A stretch of DNA of 36,737 bases from Chloroflexi bacterium HGW-Chloroflexi-4 (GTDB taxonomy: Bacteria; Chloroflexota; Anaerolineae; Anaerolineales; Anaerolineaceae), in NCBI GenBank assembly GCA_002840715.1, contig PHBW01000035.1, forward strand, positions 1-36,737. Reading direction: 5' to 3'. The position numbers and the translations under genes were made by a program. The first letter of the stretch is position 1, and every line of letters begins with the position of its first letter. Positions 24,422 to 32,952 of this stretch are shown here, one piece after another. The notes below the pieces were generated by a model. The model made no database searches. It was not told the origin of the DNA and saw only the letters and a list, made by a program, of their open reading frames with translations.

Positions 24422-25717
24422 ATGTATATTCGAGGCTCTAAATGGAACATGCAAAAAAAGCGCCGCAGGCTTAACCCTTTCGGTGTTATTCTGGTTGTCG
24501 TATTGGTTGGCGCGCTTATTTATTTTGACCGCACAGTCGCATCGACCATCCCGGCTTTATTCGTCTCAACTCCAACCCCAACACGTGAACCAGAATCTTT
24601 CATAACCGATGCCCAGAAACTTGAAGCAGAGGGTAAATATGCCCAGGCTATTTCAACTTATAATCAGGCTGTTTTGGCTGACCCGCGTAACCCGGCCAGC
24701 TATCTGGCTTTGGCAAGGTTAAATATCTACACTAATAATTATGCCGAAGCCATCAAAAATGCAGAAAATGCCCTCATGCTCAATAATAACAATGATACCG
24801 CGCTGGCGTTATTGGGATGGGCGTATGGTTTATCTGGAGATTATATTCAGGCTGAAAATAAACTCAACCAGGCAATTGAGATCAACCAATTTAATGCATC
24901 AGCCTATGCCTATTTAACTGAAGTTTATGTCTATGAGATGCAGGCTGGTCAGGGTGTGCTTAATGTTTTTGATCTGGCACGTGATGCATCCCGAAAGGCA
25001 GTCGAGCTGGCGCCTAATACACTCGATACACATCGCAGCCGTGGACTTTTATTGAACTGGACGGCAGACTACGAAGAAGCCATTGTCGAATTCGAAGCAG
25101 CCGTTAATATTAACCCCAATATTGCTGACCTTCATCTGGAACTTGGTAACAATTATCGTGCAGTTTATGAATATGATAAAGCCATTGATGAATATGGTAA
25201 AGCGGTTTCACTCAATCCAAATGATCCCACTCCCCCCACTTTAATCTCTCGTGTCTATTTCACCAATGGTGATTACGCCAAAGCCATCCAATATGCAGAA
25301 TCGGCAATTGCCCTTAAACCCGAAGATCCAACCCTTCATGGCAACCTTGGCTTGATCTTCTGGAAAAACAAACAATATCTTGATGCAGTGGATGAGCTTC
25401 GTTTAGCCGTACGAGGCGGCACAACTGCGGATGGTGTTGCAGTCACCGGTCTCGAACTGGATTACAATCGCATTGGCGAGTACTATCAAACCTATGGTCT
25501 GGCGCTGGCAAAAACCAACCAGTGTGGTGAAGCACTTCAGATTGCCCAGGCAATAGCCACAGGGTTACGCAATGATGATGTTGCTCAATATAATGCACAA
25601 GAAGTGATCATCATGTGTGAAGCCTTGGCTAAATCAGGTGTTGCTGACCTTCCTACTGCCACCCCTCTTGCCACTGAAGAAATGACACTCATAGGAACAA
25701 TCACGCCCACGCCTTAA
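24422..25717 (+). CDS. Membrane-anchored tetratricopeptide-repeat protein
   Basis: The 431-residue protein has a basic N terminus (KKRRR), one membrane helix at about 19-36, a short Thr/Pro linker (STPTPTRE) and then about eight TPR-like units to about residue 390, for example YAQAISTYNQAVLADPRNPASYLALA and YDKAIDEYGKAVSLNPNDP in part. A Thr/Pro-rich tail follows. TPRs mediate protein-protein contacts; with a single N-terminal anchor they most likely face outward. The start is uncertain: 24422 fits a leaderless transcript, while the ATG at 24449 follows GAGG at a long 13-base distance. The next gene is a paralogue of similar design five bases downstream, so the two are co-transcribed. Specific function is unknown. 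Confidence 0.85.
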   Translation: MYIRGSKWNMQKKRRRLNPFGVILVVVLVGALIYFDRTVASTIPALFVSTPTPTREPESFITDAQKLEAEGKYAQAISTYNQAVLADPRNPASYLALARLNIYTNNYAEAIKNAENALMLNNNNDTALALLGWAYGLSGDYIQAENKLNQAIEINQFNASAYAYLTEVYVYEMQAGQGVLNVFDLARDASRKAVELAPNTLDTHRSRGLLLNWTADYEEAIVEFEAAVNINPNIADLHLELGNNYRAVYEYDKAIDEYGKAVSLNPNDPTPPTLISRVYFTNGDYAKAIQYAESAIALKPEDPTLHGNLGLIFWKNKQYLDAVDELRLAVRGGTTADGVAVTGLELDYNRIGEYYQTYGLALAKTNQCGEALQIAQAIATGLRNDDVAQYNAQEVIIMCEALAKSGVADLPTATPLATEEMTLIGTITPTP

Positions 25718-25740
25718 TCAACGTGGGCATAAAGAAGCAA

Positions 25741-27195
25741 ATGATCGATTACAGCGACAAAAAGTTTATTTTCAGCAAACGCAAACCTTCCAATAATCCC
25801 ATCAGAATCTTCATTGGATTAGTCATCATATTGGGATTAATGTTCGTCATGCGCGCAATTTCATCCGGTAAAATTGCGCCTATTTTATCGATTACTCCCA
25901 CGCCCACTCGTTCACTTCAATCCTATGCACAAGAAGGAGAAGCGCATTTTTCAGCCGGTGATCTTGAAAAAGCTATTGCGGCATACAAAGATGCCGTGCG
26001 TGTCGAGCCTAATGATCCTGTTTTATGGGCTGATTTGGCGCGTATTCAGGTTTATTCGACATCCCAGATCACCATCGATAAAGATAAAAAAGCCAGATTG
26101 GAAGAAGCTCTTCAATCTGTGGAATCCGGTTTAAAGGCAAATGACGAGTTCAGCCAGCTTTATGCCGTCAAGGCTTTTGCGCTTGACTGGTACAGCGTGT
26201 CTTCAATTGCAGGAGAAAATTGGCAGGATTTCCTGATTCAAGCTGAGCAGGCAGCACAAAAAGCATTGCAATATGACAACACCAATGCTTATGCTCTAGC
26301 CTACATGGCTGAAATATTGGTGGATGCGCAGCGGTGGACTCAGGCACAGGAATACATCGACCAAGCTTTGGAGCGTGATCCGACTATTATGGATGTACAC
26401 CGCGTTAATGGATTCGTGCTTGAATCTGTTGCGAACTATAACCAGGCCATTGAGGAATATAAAACTGCCATCAGTATTACCCCCAACCTTAATTTCTTAT
26501 ATATCTCTTTGGGCGCAAACTATCGTAAGTTAGCAAACTTAAGCGTAATTGAATCAGAGAAAAACAGATACTTTGATCTCGCGTTGGAAGCCTTTGATAC
26601 AGCAGCTAAAATTAATTCCCGCCTGGGTGTCAAAGACCCCATTCCGCTCAGAACTATAGCCAATACATACGTCCAGTTGGGGTCGCCCTTATTTGCGTCC
26701 GCAAATATGCTGGCTGCCTTGAATTTCAAACCCGATGATTCAACTTCTTATGGAGAACTGGGTGTGATCTATTACAAGTCTCGCAATTATGAAGGCGCAA
26801 TTCTGCCGCTGCAGTGTGCCGTCCGCGGATGTACTGCTCTCGAATCATGCAAAGTTCGCAGCGGTGGCGTGGACTGTACAGAAGAAGAAGCAAACAATCC
26901 TACCATCGTTATAGAAGCCTTGCCGTTAACAACTACAACGGTTATCTATTACTATATTTATGGGTCAGCGTTATCAGGCATGAACACAGCCACCACGAAT
27001 TATTGCCAGTTAGCCATGCCAGTATTTGCTGAAATAACAGCCGGCTTTGGCGGAGACCCAACCATCATGGCAATTGTGGATGATGGCATTGCCATTTGCA
27101 GAAGTTCGTCAATTGATTCAACTTCCATCCCTGACACTGCTGTTTCACCGATTGAAGTTGAAACTACCATGCCAAGTTCGACTCTACTGCCATAG
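25741..27195 (+). CDS. Second membrane-anchored tetratricopeptide-repeat protein
   Basis: The 484-residue protein from the ATG at 25741 has a basic stretch, one membrane helix (about residues 21-39), a Thr/Pro linker (ITPTPTRS) and six or more TPR-like units, such as GDLEKAIAAYKDAVRVEPND and NYNQAIEEYKTAISITPN. An in-frame GTG at 25723 would add six residues, but AAGAAG before 25741 favours the later start. Near the C terminus there are several cysteines (RGCTALESCKVRSGGVDC) not found at the same place in its neighbour, perhaps disulfides outside the cell. It follows the first TPR gene closely, and the two look like a tandem duplication that has diverged. Function unknown. Confidence 0.85.
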   Translation: MIDYSDKKFIFSKRKPSNNPIRIFIGLVIILGLMFVMRAISSGKIAPILSITPTPTRSLQSYAQEGEAHFSAGDLEKAIAAYKDAVRVEPNDPVLWADLARIQVYSTSQITIDKDKKARLEEALQSVESGLKANDEFSQLYAVKAFALDWYSVSSIAGENWQDFLIQAEQAAQKALQYDNTNAYALAYMAEILVDAQRWTQAQEYIDQALERDPTIMDVHRVNGFVLESVANYNQAIEEYKTAISITPNLNFLYISLGANYRKLANLSVIESEKNRYFDLALEAFDTAAKINSRLGVKDPIPLRTIANTYVQLGSPLFASANMLAALNFKPDDSTSYGELGVIYYKSRNYEGAILPLQCAVRGCTALESCKVRSGGVDCTEEEANNPTIVIEALPLTTTTVIYYYIYGSALSGMNTATTNYCQLAMPVFAEITAGFGGDPTIMAIVDDGIAICRSSSIDSTSIPDTAVSPIEVETTMPSSTLLP

Positions 27196-27404
27196 GCACG
27201 AATCATCACTTTTAACCCAGGTCGCAAAAACTTTGACTTCAGCAATAAATTATCGCAGCATGATCATGCAATCACAATTTCGTAAATGGTTGGTTACATC
27301 CTTGCAATTATTTTGAGTTTTGCAATTTACATGAGTCTTTCTTGGCGCCCATTTTGTTCGCGTGAGACAGATCGTTGGTAAAAAGCATATTCATAAACTC
27401 GGAA

Positions 27405-28301
27405 TTAATGATTGCAGATATCCAGTTTGATGTTTTCGTACACATCTGATTTAATAGCTGAGGTGCTGAGTGAGTTCAGCGCTGTGAAATAATACTGAAT
27501 ACTTGCCTGGGGGTAGTTAGCGGTACCTGATATTTCATTTTCAGGGTTTACTGATTGTAACCATTCCTCATTGCTTCCGGTTGGATGGTACATTAATTTG
27601 GAAAACCAGGACGTTGTATGGTTACTGTCATTACGGTCCAATAAACGGTAATACACCGTGACCTGCGAAGCATTGGCTGAGGCTGGAACTGTAACGTAGA
27701 AATCCACCTCCTTTCGACCACAACCGGTACCACGGAAGTATATCTGGCTGGTATTAGGATGCGGATTCAGGAACCTTATCTTATCTGGACCTGGACGACG
27801 GGTTGCAGTTAAAGTGGGAGTTGGGGTTAATGTCGAGGTTACAGTGGGTGTAAGTGTAAATGTGGCTGTTGGAGTGTATGTGGGCGTTTTTATGTCCATA
27901 GGTATTAAAGTAACTGTAGGTTTGACTATCTCAACGACAACTTTAGCATAATCACCCCAATCCCCTGCGGATCCCTTGGCACGGGTGGCAATTGTGTATA
28001 TTCCATAGTCCATCGGCTGCCAGTTATAGGTGAGAACAGTGTAATTCGTATCACCTTCAGGATTGGGGATTTCAGCAACAATGTTCCCATTAATAGTTAA
28101 TTCACCGCTCGTTACTGCATTTGAATCTGTGATATGGAATACAATTATGTATGGGGCAAGTGGAAGTCGCATCCCATCAAGCGGAGCATCAATCCAGGAT
28201 TGCAGGCGAACCTCGGAACCTGGTGGTGTGCTGTTCTTGCCACAGGCGGAAATCATTAACACCGAACAAACAATAAGAGTGAGGAAACAAAAATTTTTCA
28301 T
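27405..28301 (-). CDS. Secreted lipoprotein with Ig-like domain and Thr/Pro-rich linker
   Basis: The 298-residue protein has a lipoprotein signal peptide with lipobox ISAC and lipid-modified Cys20. Residues about 35-125 resemble the Ig-like domain at the start of the large upstream protein; both end strands with a Trp-x-Trp/Trp-Gln-Pro pattern (YNWQPMDYGIYTI here, WHWQPGATGQF there). A Thr/Pro-rich linker (about 130-170) and a second beta-rich domain with two cysteines (GTGCGRKEVDFYV; LDICNH) follow. Its ATG overlaps the stop of the upstream gene by four bases, so the pair is co-translated and probably acts together at the cell surface. No enzyme motif is visible. Confidence 0.8.
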   Translation of the reverse strand: MKNFCFLTLIVCSVLMISACGKNSTPPGSEVRLQSWIDAPLDGMRLPLAPYIIVFHITDSNAVTSGELTINGNIVAEIPNPEGDTNYTVLTYNWQPMDYGIYTIATRAKGSAGDWGDYAKVVVEIVKPTVTLIPMDIKTPTYTPTATFTLTPTVTSTLTPTPTLTATRRPGPDKIRFLNPHPNTSQIYFRGTGCGRKEVDFYVTVPASANASQVTVYYRLLDRNDSNHTTSWFSKLMYHPTGSNEEWLQSVNPENEISGTANYPQASIQYYFTALNSLSTSAIKSDVYENIKLDICNH

Positions 28302-31300
28302 GGCTGCCCCACTTCCAACGTCGATTTGTCAGGTGGATTTTTGAAACTCCAGGTATCACTGCCTCCATTGGTGCATGGCACCCATGCCCAAGAACTGTCG
28401 GTACTGTAGCACATCTCCACTGCCTTCATGGTTGATGAGGCATCAAAGTAAAGGGCTTCAAAACCATAATAATTAGTTCCGCCAGTACATCCGGGCATTT
28501 TTAAATCATAAGAGCAGGGCAACAACACAGTGGTCATGACAAAAGATTCACCCGGTTCAATCCATGGTAAATTTAATCGGGCAGTATAATAAAGCGGTCC
28601 TGAAATTGCATCATTATTGAAAGTATTCTCTGCAGTAACAGTTATATCCACCATGTATTTATCCAGATCTGATTTTTGCACACCTAGGCTTGCAAAGTCA
28701 ACTTTTCGCGTAATTTTTACACCAACCATGGCAGGGTAATTTCCTCCACCAGGTGCCGGGTGGACAATGATCGATGGATTCAGGCACATGGGTTCTTTAC
28801 CCATAAAGTATGCCTGATAAGATGAAGTGCAGGCAGGCTGACTTGCTTGAGAACGTTGAGTCTTTAATTCTTCTTTTAGTTTTTCTTTGATCTTTTCTTT
28901 GCATTTTTCAATCTCGCATAATGCCTCAATTGCAGAAACGTCTTGTTCGGTATAGTATTTTTCCATTTCAATTGCAGAATTAACGATCCAATCTGCGGCT
29001 GATTCAGCTATCAGCTCGTCTGAGGATGGAGGATTCGCAGGAATTCCAGTGTAATATTGGATAATATACTCAAGTGCTTTTTTATTAAGATCACGACACT
29101 CTTGTGAGTTATAACACCAGGGGCCAAGCGTTGCAGAAAGCCATTTGGCAATTTCAGTTTTCCATAAATCCCAGACCCATAACATCTGATCGTACGCATC
29201 CATCGCTTGGTCATACATCGCATCTGCAAGGCAATGAAACGCGTTTTTTCCAGCGCAATCATCTTTGGATTCACCAACCAAAGGAGGGCAGACCTTCTGC
29301 CCTGGCTGAAAAGTTCCGGTTGGGTCTTCCTCAATGATCACACAACCCCAATCAGCCATGACTTCAAAATTTGGCGGAACATATGTGTCTTCAAGGATGT
29401 CAACAGTAACAATACTGGAAAGATTTGAAGCAAGTGGGGGCAATTCTGAAGGCTGTGCCTCTGTGTTGTAATGCATAACGCCAATATTGGTGTACCGGTT
29501 GAAACCACTCAACTCATGCCGGGGATATGCGCGCATAAATAGGGTGAACGGCTCACCAATCGCAACTTCATATTGAAACCAGTTGCTATCAAAATTCATA
29601 ATATTACTCATCCCAACACCCCATTGGCCTGCGTTTTTTCCACCACTGGGATAGAGGATATATCCAAGTTCATATAAGTAAATGCCGGTATTATCTGCTT
29701 TCTTACTATTAGTGCAAAACGAGTAGATCGGCATGCTGATTCCACTCCACCAGTCTTCGCTCAAGTATGGATTATAGGCAAGCTGAATACACACATCCTT
29801 GATCGGTGAAATTGAAGAGGCTCGCCACATCACTTCATAAGCTTGTTCGTTGATTGGTTTCGAAGTGGAAAGGTTGATTTCTGGTAACCATTCACCACCT
29901 CCGTTTCCAGTACAACCTCCTTCACCTTCGACCGAACATATGAGCAAAATTGAGCGTTGTAGAGAGAGTTTGTAAGTACCGGCATGAACAAGTGCTCCAC
30001 CTGACCAACCCCACAAATCTAATTCAATTTCAAGATCAGGGTCCATTCGCAAGGCGGGAACAGTATCCAGATAATGATATAAATTGAATTTGACACCAGA
30101 TTCAGGCAGAAAATAGCGATTACCTTCAGGAACGCGCCAGGCTTGAGTCCTGCTGTTTCCCTTGACCTGTTGGATGTAGAAATAAGCCAGGTCGAGTGAG
30201 AAAGGCAACACCAGGTTTCCTTCATCATCAAGGTATGTTTCGGAAAAAGGTGATGATCCTCCAGCCCTTGATGGTTTTTTGCAGGTTGAAGGATTTAGCG
30301 GAATGGAAACAGGATTGCCTGGCACCTCTGCAGTTGAATTGAACGATGCAATGTAGTAAGTTACAACACCATATTGATTGGTATCTGAATATCCGGTATA
30401 TGTGAATGCGTCAACATCCTTAAAGTCTTCAATCTTTGACCATGAGGTGATCCGTTCGAATTTTCCTCCATCTCTTGACCGATAAATAAAAAAGCCATCT
30501 TCATTCTTATTTATCGCCAAAGGGTCTATGGGATCATAATAAGCCGCTGTATTCTGTAAGGTGATCTTAACATCACAACCAGAAAAGTCGGCTTTTGTGA
30601 CCGGAGGGGTTGGCGGAAAAATGGAACTAGACTCTTTTTGAGGTTCCTCAGTCGCTGAGGGATCGGGTGCAGTATTATCTGATGCATCATTAGAGTCGGA
30701 TAGCACATTTTTCAACCAGTATTGGAAATTCTGATTTTGGGTGATTGGTGAAATGTTGCTATCCTCCTCCATTGTTTCAGGGAGTTTGGGGTTTACCAGC
30801 TCTATGGTTGGCGGTGAATCAATTGCAAAATCGGGCAAAGGTGCAAATTCTACTTCAGGTATTAAAAATCCCTGGATGATTTTCTGATTCGTGATTGGAT
30901 CCGGTGAATTGGGAATATAGACAGTTTCATCCTCTGGGAAAACCATCGACGGATCAGTGAATCTGGGATTGGCTGCTTGGATTGCTTCAAGTTGAAGGCC
31001 AAGGTTTTCCGAAAGGTCTAAGAGGTTTTGACCAGAGGGAAGTGTGATTGGCGATAAACTTGAACTGCCGTCAGTGGCCGAAATTACAACAGGTTGCGAG
31101 ATTCCAGTAAACCCAGCGGTATCAGTGGCATGAACGATGATAATAAACTGGCCGGTTGCACCGGGCTGCCAATGCCAGGTATCATAAAAAGTTGTGCTTT
31201 GAGTTTCAGGTGTAAAACTGCGTGACTCAAAAAGGGTGTTGTTAATATAGAGTTCAATGATTTGGATTGGATTATTACTGTCAATCTTGATTGACAATGG

Positions 31301-31492
31301 AATGTGAGAATTTAACGGCCATTCCGAGTTGCCCGAGGGGGTGTATAGACCAACATGAACGGCATGTGAGCCGGGTTCGATTTCATCCGATATTTTAGGC
31401 GCATGAAAGAAAAAAGAGAGGAAGATAATAGTTTCTGCTAATAAAAGAAACCCGAAAATAGAAAAAATAATGATGAAGGTTCTTCGCCCCAT
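28298..31492 (-). CDS. Large LysM-containing surface protein
   Basis: This 1064-residue protein has a single N-terminal signal/anchor helix (about residues 5-29), an Ig-like domain at about 45-140, and a LysM-like module at about 151-196 (SGQNLLDLSENLGLQLEAIQ ending in VYIPNS), which usually binds peptidoglycan or related glycans. A low-complexity Pro/Ser/Glu segment spans about 205-300. The rest is beta-rich and aromatic with scattered cysteine pairs, plus a helical Lys/Glu-rich stretch (CEIEKCKEKIKEKLKEELK). No catalytic motif is recognised. GGGAGG lies four bases before the ATG and a good promoter is upstream. It overlaps the lipoprotein gene by four bases. Probably an extracellular structural or adhesion protein. 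Confidence 0.8.
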   Translation of the reverse strand: MGRRTFIIIFSIFGFLLLAETIIFLSFFFHAPKISDEIEPGSHAVHVGLYTPSGNSEWPLNSHIPLSIKIDSNNPIQIIELYINNTLFESRSFTPETQSTTFYDTWHWQPGATGQFIIIVHATDTAGFTGISQPVVISATDGSSSLSPITLPSGQNLLDLSENLGLQLEAIQAANPRFTDPSMVFPEDETVYIPNSPDPITNQKIIQGFLIPEVEFAPLPDFAIDSPPTIELVNPKLPETMEEDSNISPITQNQNFQYWLKNVLSDSNDASDNTAPDPSATEEPQKESSSIFPPTPPVTKADFSGCDVKITLQNTAAYYDPIDPLAINKNEDGFFIYRSRDGGKFERITSWSKIEDFKDVDAFTYTGYSDTNQYGVVTYYIASFNSTAEVPGNPVSIPLNPSTCKKPSRAGGSSPFSETYLDDEGNLVLPFSLDLAYFYIQQVKGNSRTQAWRVPEGNRYFLPESGVKFNLYHYLDTVPALRMDPDLEIELDLWGWSGGALVHAGTYKLSLQRSILLICSVEGEGGCTGNGGGEWLPEINLSTSKPINEQAYEVMWRASSISPIKDVCIQLAYNPYLSEDWWSGISMPIYSFCTNSKKADNTGIYLYELGYILYPSGGKNAGQWGVGMSNIMNFDSNWFQYEVAIGEPFTLFMRAYPRHELSGFNRYTNIGVMHYNTEAQPSELPPLASNLSSIVTVDILEDTYVPPNFEVMADWGCVIIEEDPTGTFQPGQKVCPPLVGESKDDCAGKNAFHCLADAMYDQAMDAYDQMLWVWDLWKTEIAKWLSATLGPWCYNSQECRDLNKKALEYIIQYYTGIPANPPSSDELIAESAADWIVNSAIEMEKYYTEQDVSAIEALCEIEKCKEKIKEKLKEELKTQRSQASQPACTSSYQAYFMGKEPMCLNPSIIVHPAPGGGNYPAMVGVKITRKVDFASLGVQKSDLDKYMVDITVTAENTFNNDAISGPLYYTARLNLPWIEPGESFVMTTVLLPCSYDLKMPGCTGGTNYYGFEALYFDASSTMKAVEMCYSTDSSWAWVPCTNGGSDTWSFKNPPDKSTLEVGQP

Positions 31493-31900
31493 AATACCTC
31501 CCGGAGCAAGATATATTATTCATCATACTTCGCAATTAGGTGAAAATCAATCACGATTATTTTCAATGTCGTGCTATTGGATTTGAAATTTAAAAAACGC
31601 TGAAGTATTGAAATTCTATTCACAATTATTCTGAAAAATAAAACACCAAAGTTCCAAAAATTTGAAACTCCTGTTCATTAGGTTTGATTGACCTTTGCAT
31701 CCCGGCTGTTGCAGTACATCCAGTAAAATATCAATCGATTGTTAATTTCTCAATTGATGGATCAAAGCAAGAACAACATGGATGGGTTTATAAAACCTAA
31801 AAACAGTAGGATAAAAATCAAAAGACTAATCAAGTCAGTAGATTCATTATGCTCTGCCATATACGAAAAATTATTCAATTGTAGATTGTTGTGGTGTAAC
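31493..31900. other. 408-base intergenic region, AT-rich
   Basis: Apart from the promoter for the large surface protein at its left end I see no gene, known RNA or convincing hairpin here. A rightward frame at 31739-31993 has no recognisable content and runs into the antisense of the DtxR-family gene. The downstream side of that regulator gene lacks a clear terminator. Confidence 0.6.
31522..31550 (-). promoter_or_regulatory. Promoter of the surface protein operon
   Basis: On the minus strand TTGATT (31550-31545) and TATGAT (31527-31522) are 17 bases apart; the start would be near 31515, 23 bases before the ATG at 31492, with GGGAGG in the leader. Confidence 0.6.
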
Positions 31901-32557
31901 TCACAATTCAACAAAAATTTGTTTTGCGGTTGCAAATCCCAACGTTACCAGGCTATTCTGCACATCCAAGGTGACCGTTTGATTAAATGGTAATACGTCT
32001 ACGACCTTAACTTTTTCTCCGGGTTCAATGCGTTTCTCTTCTAAATAGGCCAGCAATTCTGGAATGTCTTCGGCGAGTTCATGAATTCTGCGAATCGTAA
32101 CACAATCACCGGCATGTAGCTTTGTCAATGGCACCCAAGAGGCGACTGCTGCTTCATGTCCAGGCATTGGATTGCCATGCGGGCAGGTTTCAGGTTGATT
32201 AAGATCAAGTAATAACGCAGTCTCAACTTCATCAGAAATTGTGTGCTCAAACTCGTGTGCTTCATGATGAACTTTTGACCAAGACAGCATGCGAATCAAC
32301 ATCCACTCAGCCAACATATGGCGGCGCATTACTGTTCGGGCGTGTTGATCTCCCTGCGGGGTAAGGTGAGGGCTGTGGTTGACATCCATGGTGATCAAGC
32401 CGTCTCGCACCATCCGTTTTAAGGTGTTGGTTACGGTGGGGGCAGAAACCGCCAATAACTCTGCCAGGCGGGTACCTGTAATTGCTTCCCCGTCTCTTTC
32501 AGAGATATAAATGAGGCCTAAATAATCTTCAATGGTGGCACTGGCTTTTATTGTCAT
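31901..32557 (-). CDS. DtxR/MntR-family metal-dependent repressor
   Basis: The ~218-residue protein has an N-terminal winged helix (LAELLAVSAPTVTNTLKRMV), the dimerisation/metal domain (RRHMLAEWMLIRML, HHEAHEFEHTISDEVE, CPHGNPMPG) and a C-terminal FeoA/SH3-like domain from about 148. Metal ligand positions are mixed: Asp in IEDYLGLIY as in MntR, and His where DtxR has its key Cys in EAHEFEH. I prefer the ATG at 32557 (GAGA six bases upstream) to the TTG at 32569. It is divergent from feoABC with candidate operators between, so it most likely represses iron uptake when ferrous iron is plentiful. Whether it senses Fe or Mn cannot be told from sequence. Confidence 0.92.
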   Translation of the reverse strand: MTIKASATIEDYLGLIYISERDGEAITGTRLAELLAVSAPTVTNTLKRMVRDGLITMDVNHSPHLTPQGDQHARTVMRRHMLAEWMLIRMLSWSKVHHEAHEFEHTISDEVETALLLDLNQPETCPHGNPMPGHEAAVASWVPLTKLHAGDCVTIRRIHELAEDIPELLAYLEEKRIEPGEKVKVVDVLPFNQTVTLDVQNSLVTLGFATAKQIFVEL

Positions 32558-32588
32558 TTTTTCTCTCAATAAGTGATTAATATCATAC

Positions 32589-32618
32589 TAGACAAAAACC
32601 TGCAAGTCAGGTTATACT
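32589..32618 (+). promoter_or_regulatory. feoABC promoter
   Basis: TAGACA (32589-32594) matches the -35 consensus at five of six bases, and TATACT (32613-32618) the -10 at five of six, with an 18-base spacer. Start near 32625, about 73 bases before feoA. Confidence 0.65.
32597..32613. promoter_or_regulatory. Candidate DtxR-family operator 1
   Basis: AACCTG-CAAGT-CAGGTT is a perfect inverted repeat with six-base arms placed inside the -35/-10 spacer of the feo promoter. Its AGGTT arms recall the AGGTTAG half-site of DtxR/IdeR operators. It is also upstream of the regulator's own start, allowing autoregulation. Confidence 0.55.
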
Positions 32619-32622
32619 AATT

Positions 32623-32650
32623 TTGTAGTTAGCATGTACTAATTATACAA
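32623..32650. promoter_or_regulatory. Candidate DtxR-family operator 2
   Basis: An imperfect inverted repeat TTGTA..TTAG, six bases, CTAA..TACAA covers the feo transcription start. TTAG-N6-CTAA is reminiscent of iron-box ends. The two arms differ by a two-base insertion. Confidence 0.4.
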
Positions 32651-32697
32651 CTAAAACAAGGAAAAATCCTTGAATCCAACAATAATGAGGATTATCG

Positions 32698-32952
32698 ATG
32701 ACATCAATCATAGAATCCACTACGACACTCGCAGAAATAAAAACTGGAGAAAAGGTCACACTTCAAAACATAAAGGTCGGCCTCGAATTAACCAGCCGGC
32801 TGACTTCTTTGGGTTTGACTCCAGGGGCAAGTGTGGAAGTACTTCAAAACTATGGCCACGGACCTTTGATTGTCAATGTCAGAGGTACTCATGTGGCATT
32901 AGGCCGTGGTGAAGCTCGTAAATTAATTGTGATAGAAGGGGTGCAGGCATGA
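32698..32952 (+). CDS. feoA: Ferrous iron transport protein FeoA
   Basis: This 84-residue cytoplasmic SH3-like protein matches FeoA: TLAEIKTGEKVTL at the start, the LTSRLTSLGLTPGASVEVLQ core and GTHVALGRGEARKLIV near the end. It assists FeoB in ferrous iron uptake. TGAGG lies about eight bases before the ATG. It overlaps feoB by four bases (ATGA) and is the first gene of a feoA-feoB-feoC operon. Confidence 0.95.
   Translation: MTSIIESTTTLAEIKTGEKVTLQNIKVGLELTSRLTSLGLTPGASVEVLQNYGHGPLIVNVRGTHVALGRGEARKLIVIEGVQA

Noticed and set aside
31739..31993. 84-codon rightward frame next to the DtxR-family gene
   Set aside because: Its end is antisense to the conserved C-terminal domain of the regulator, and it has no recognisable content.
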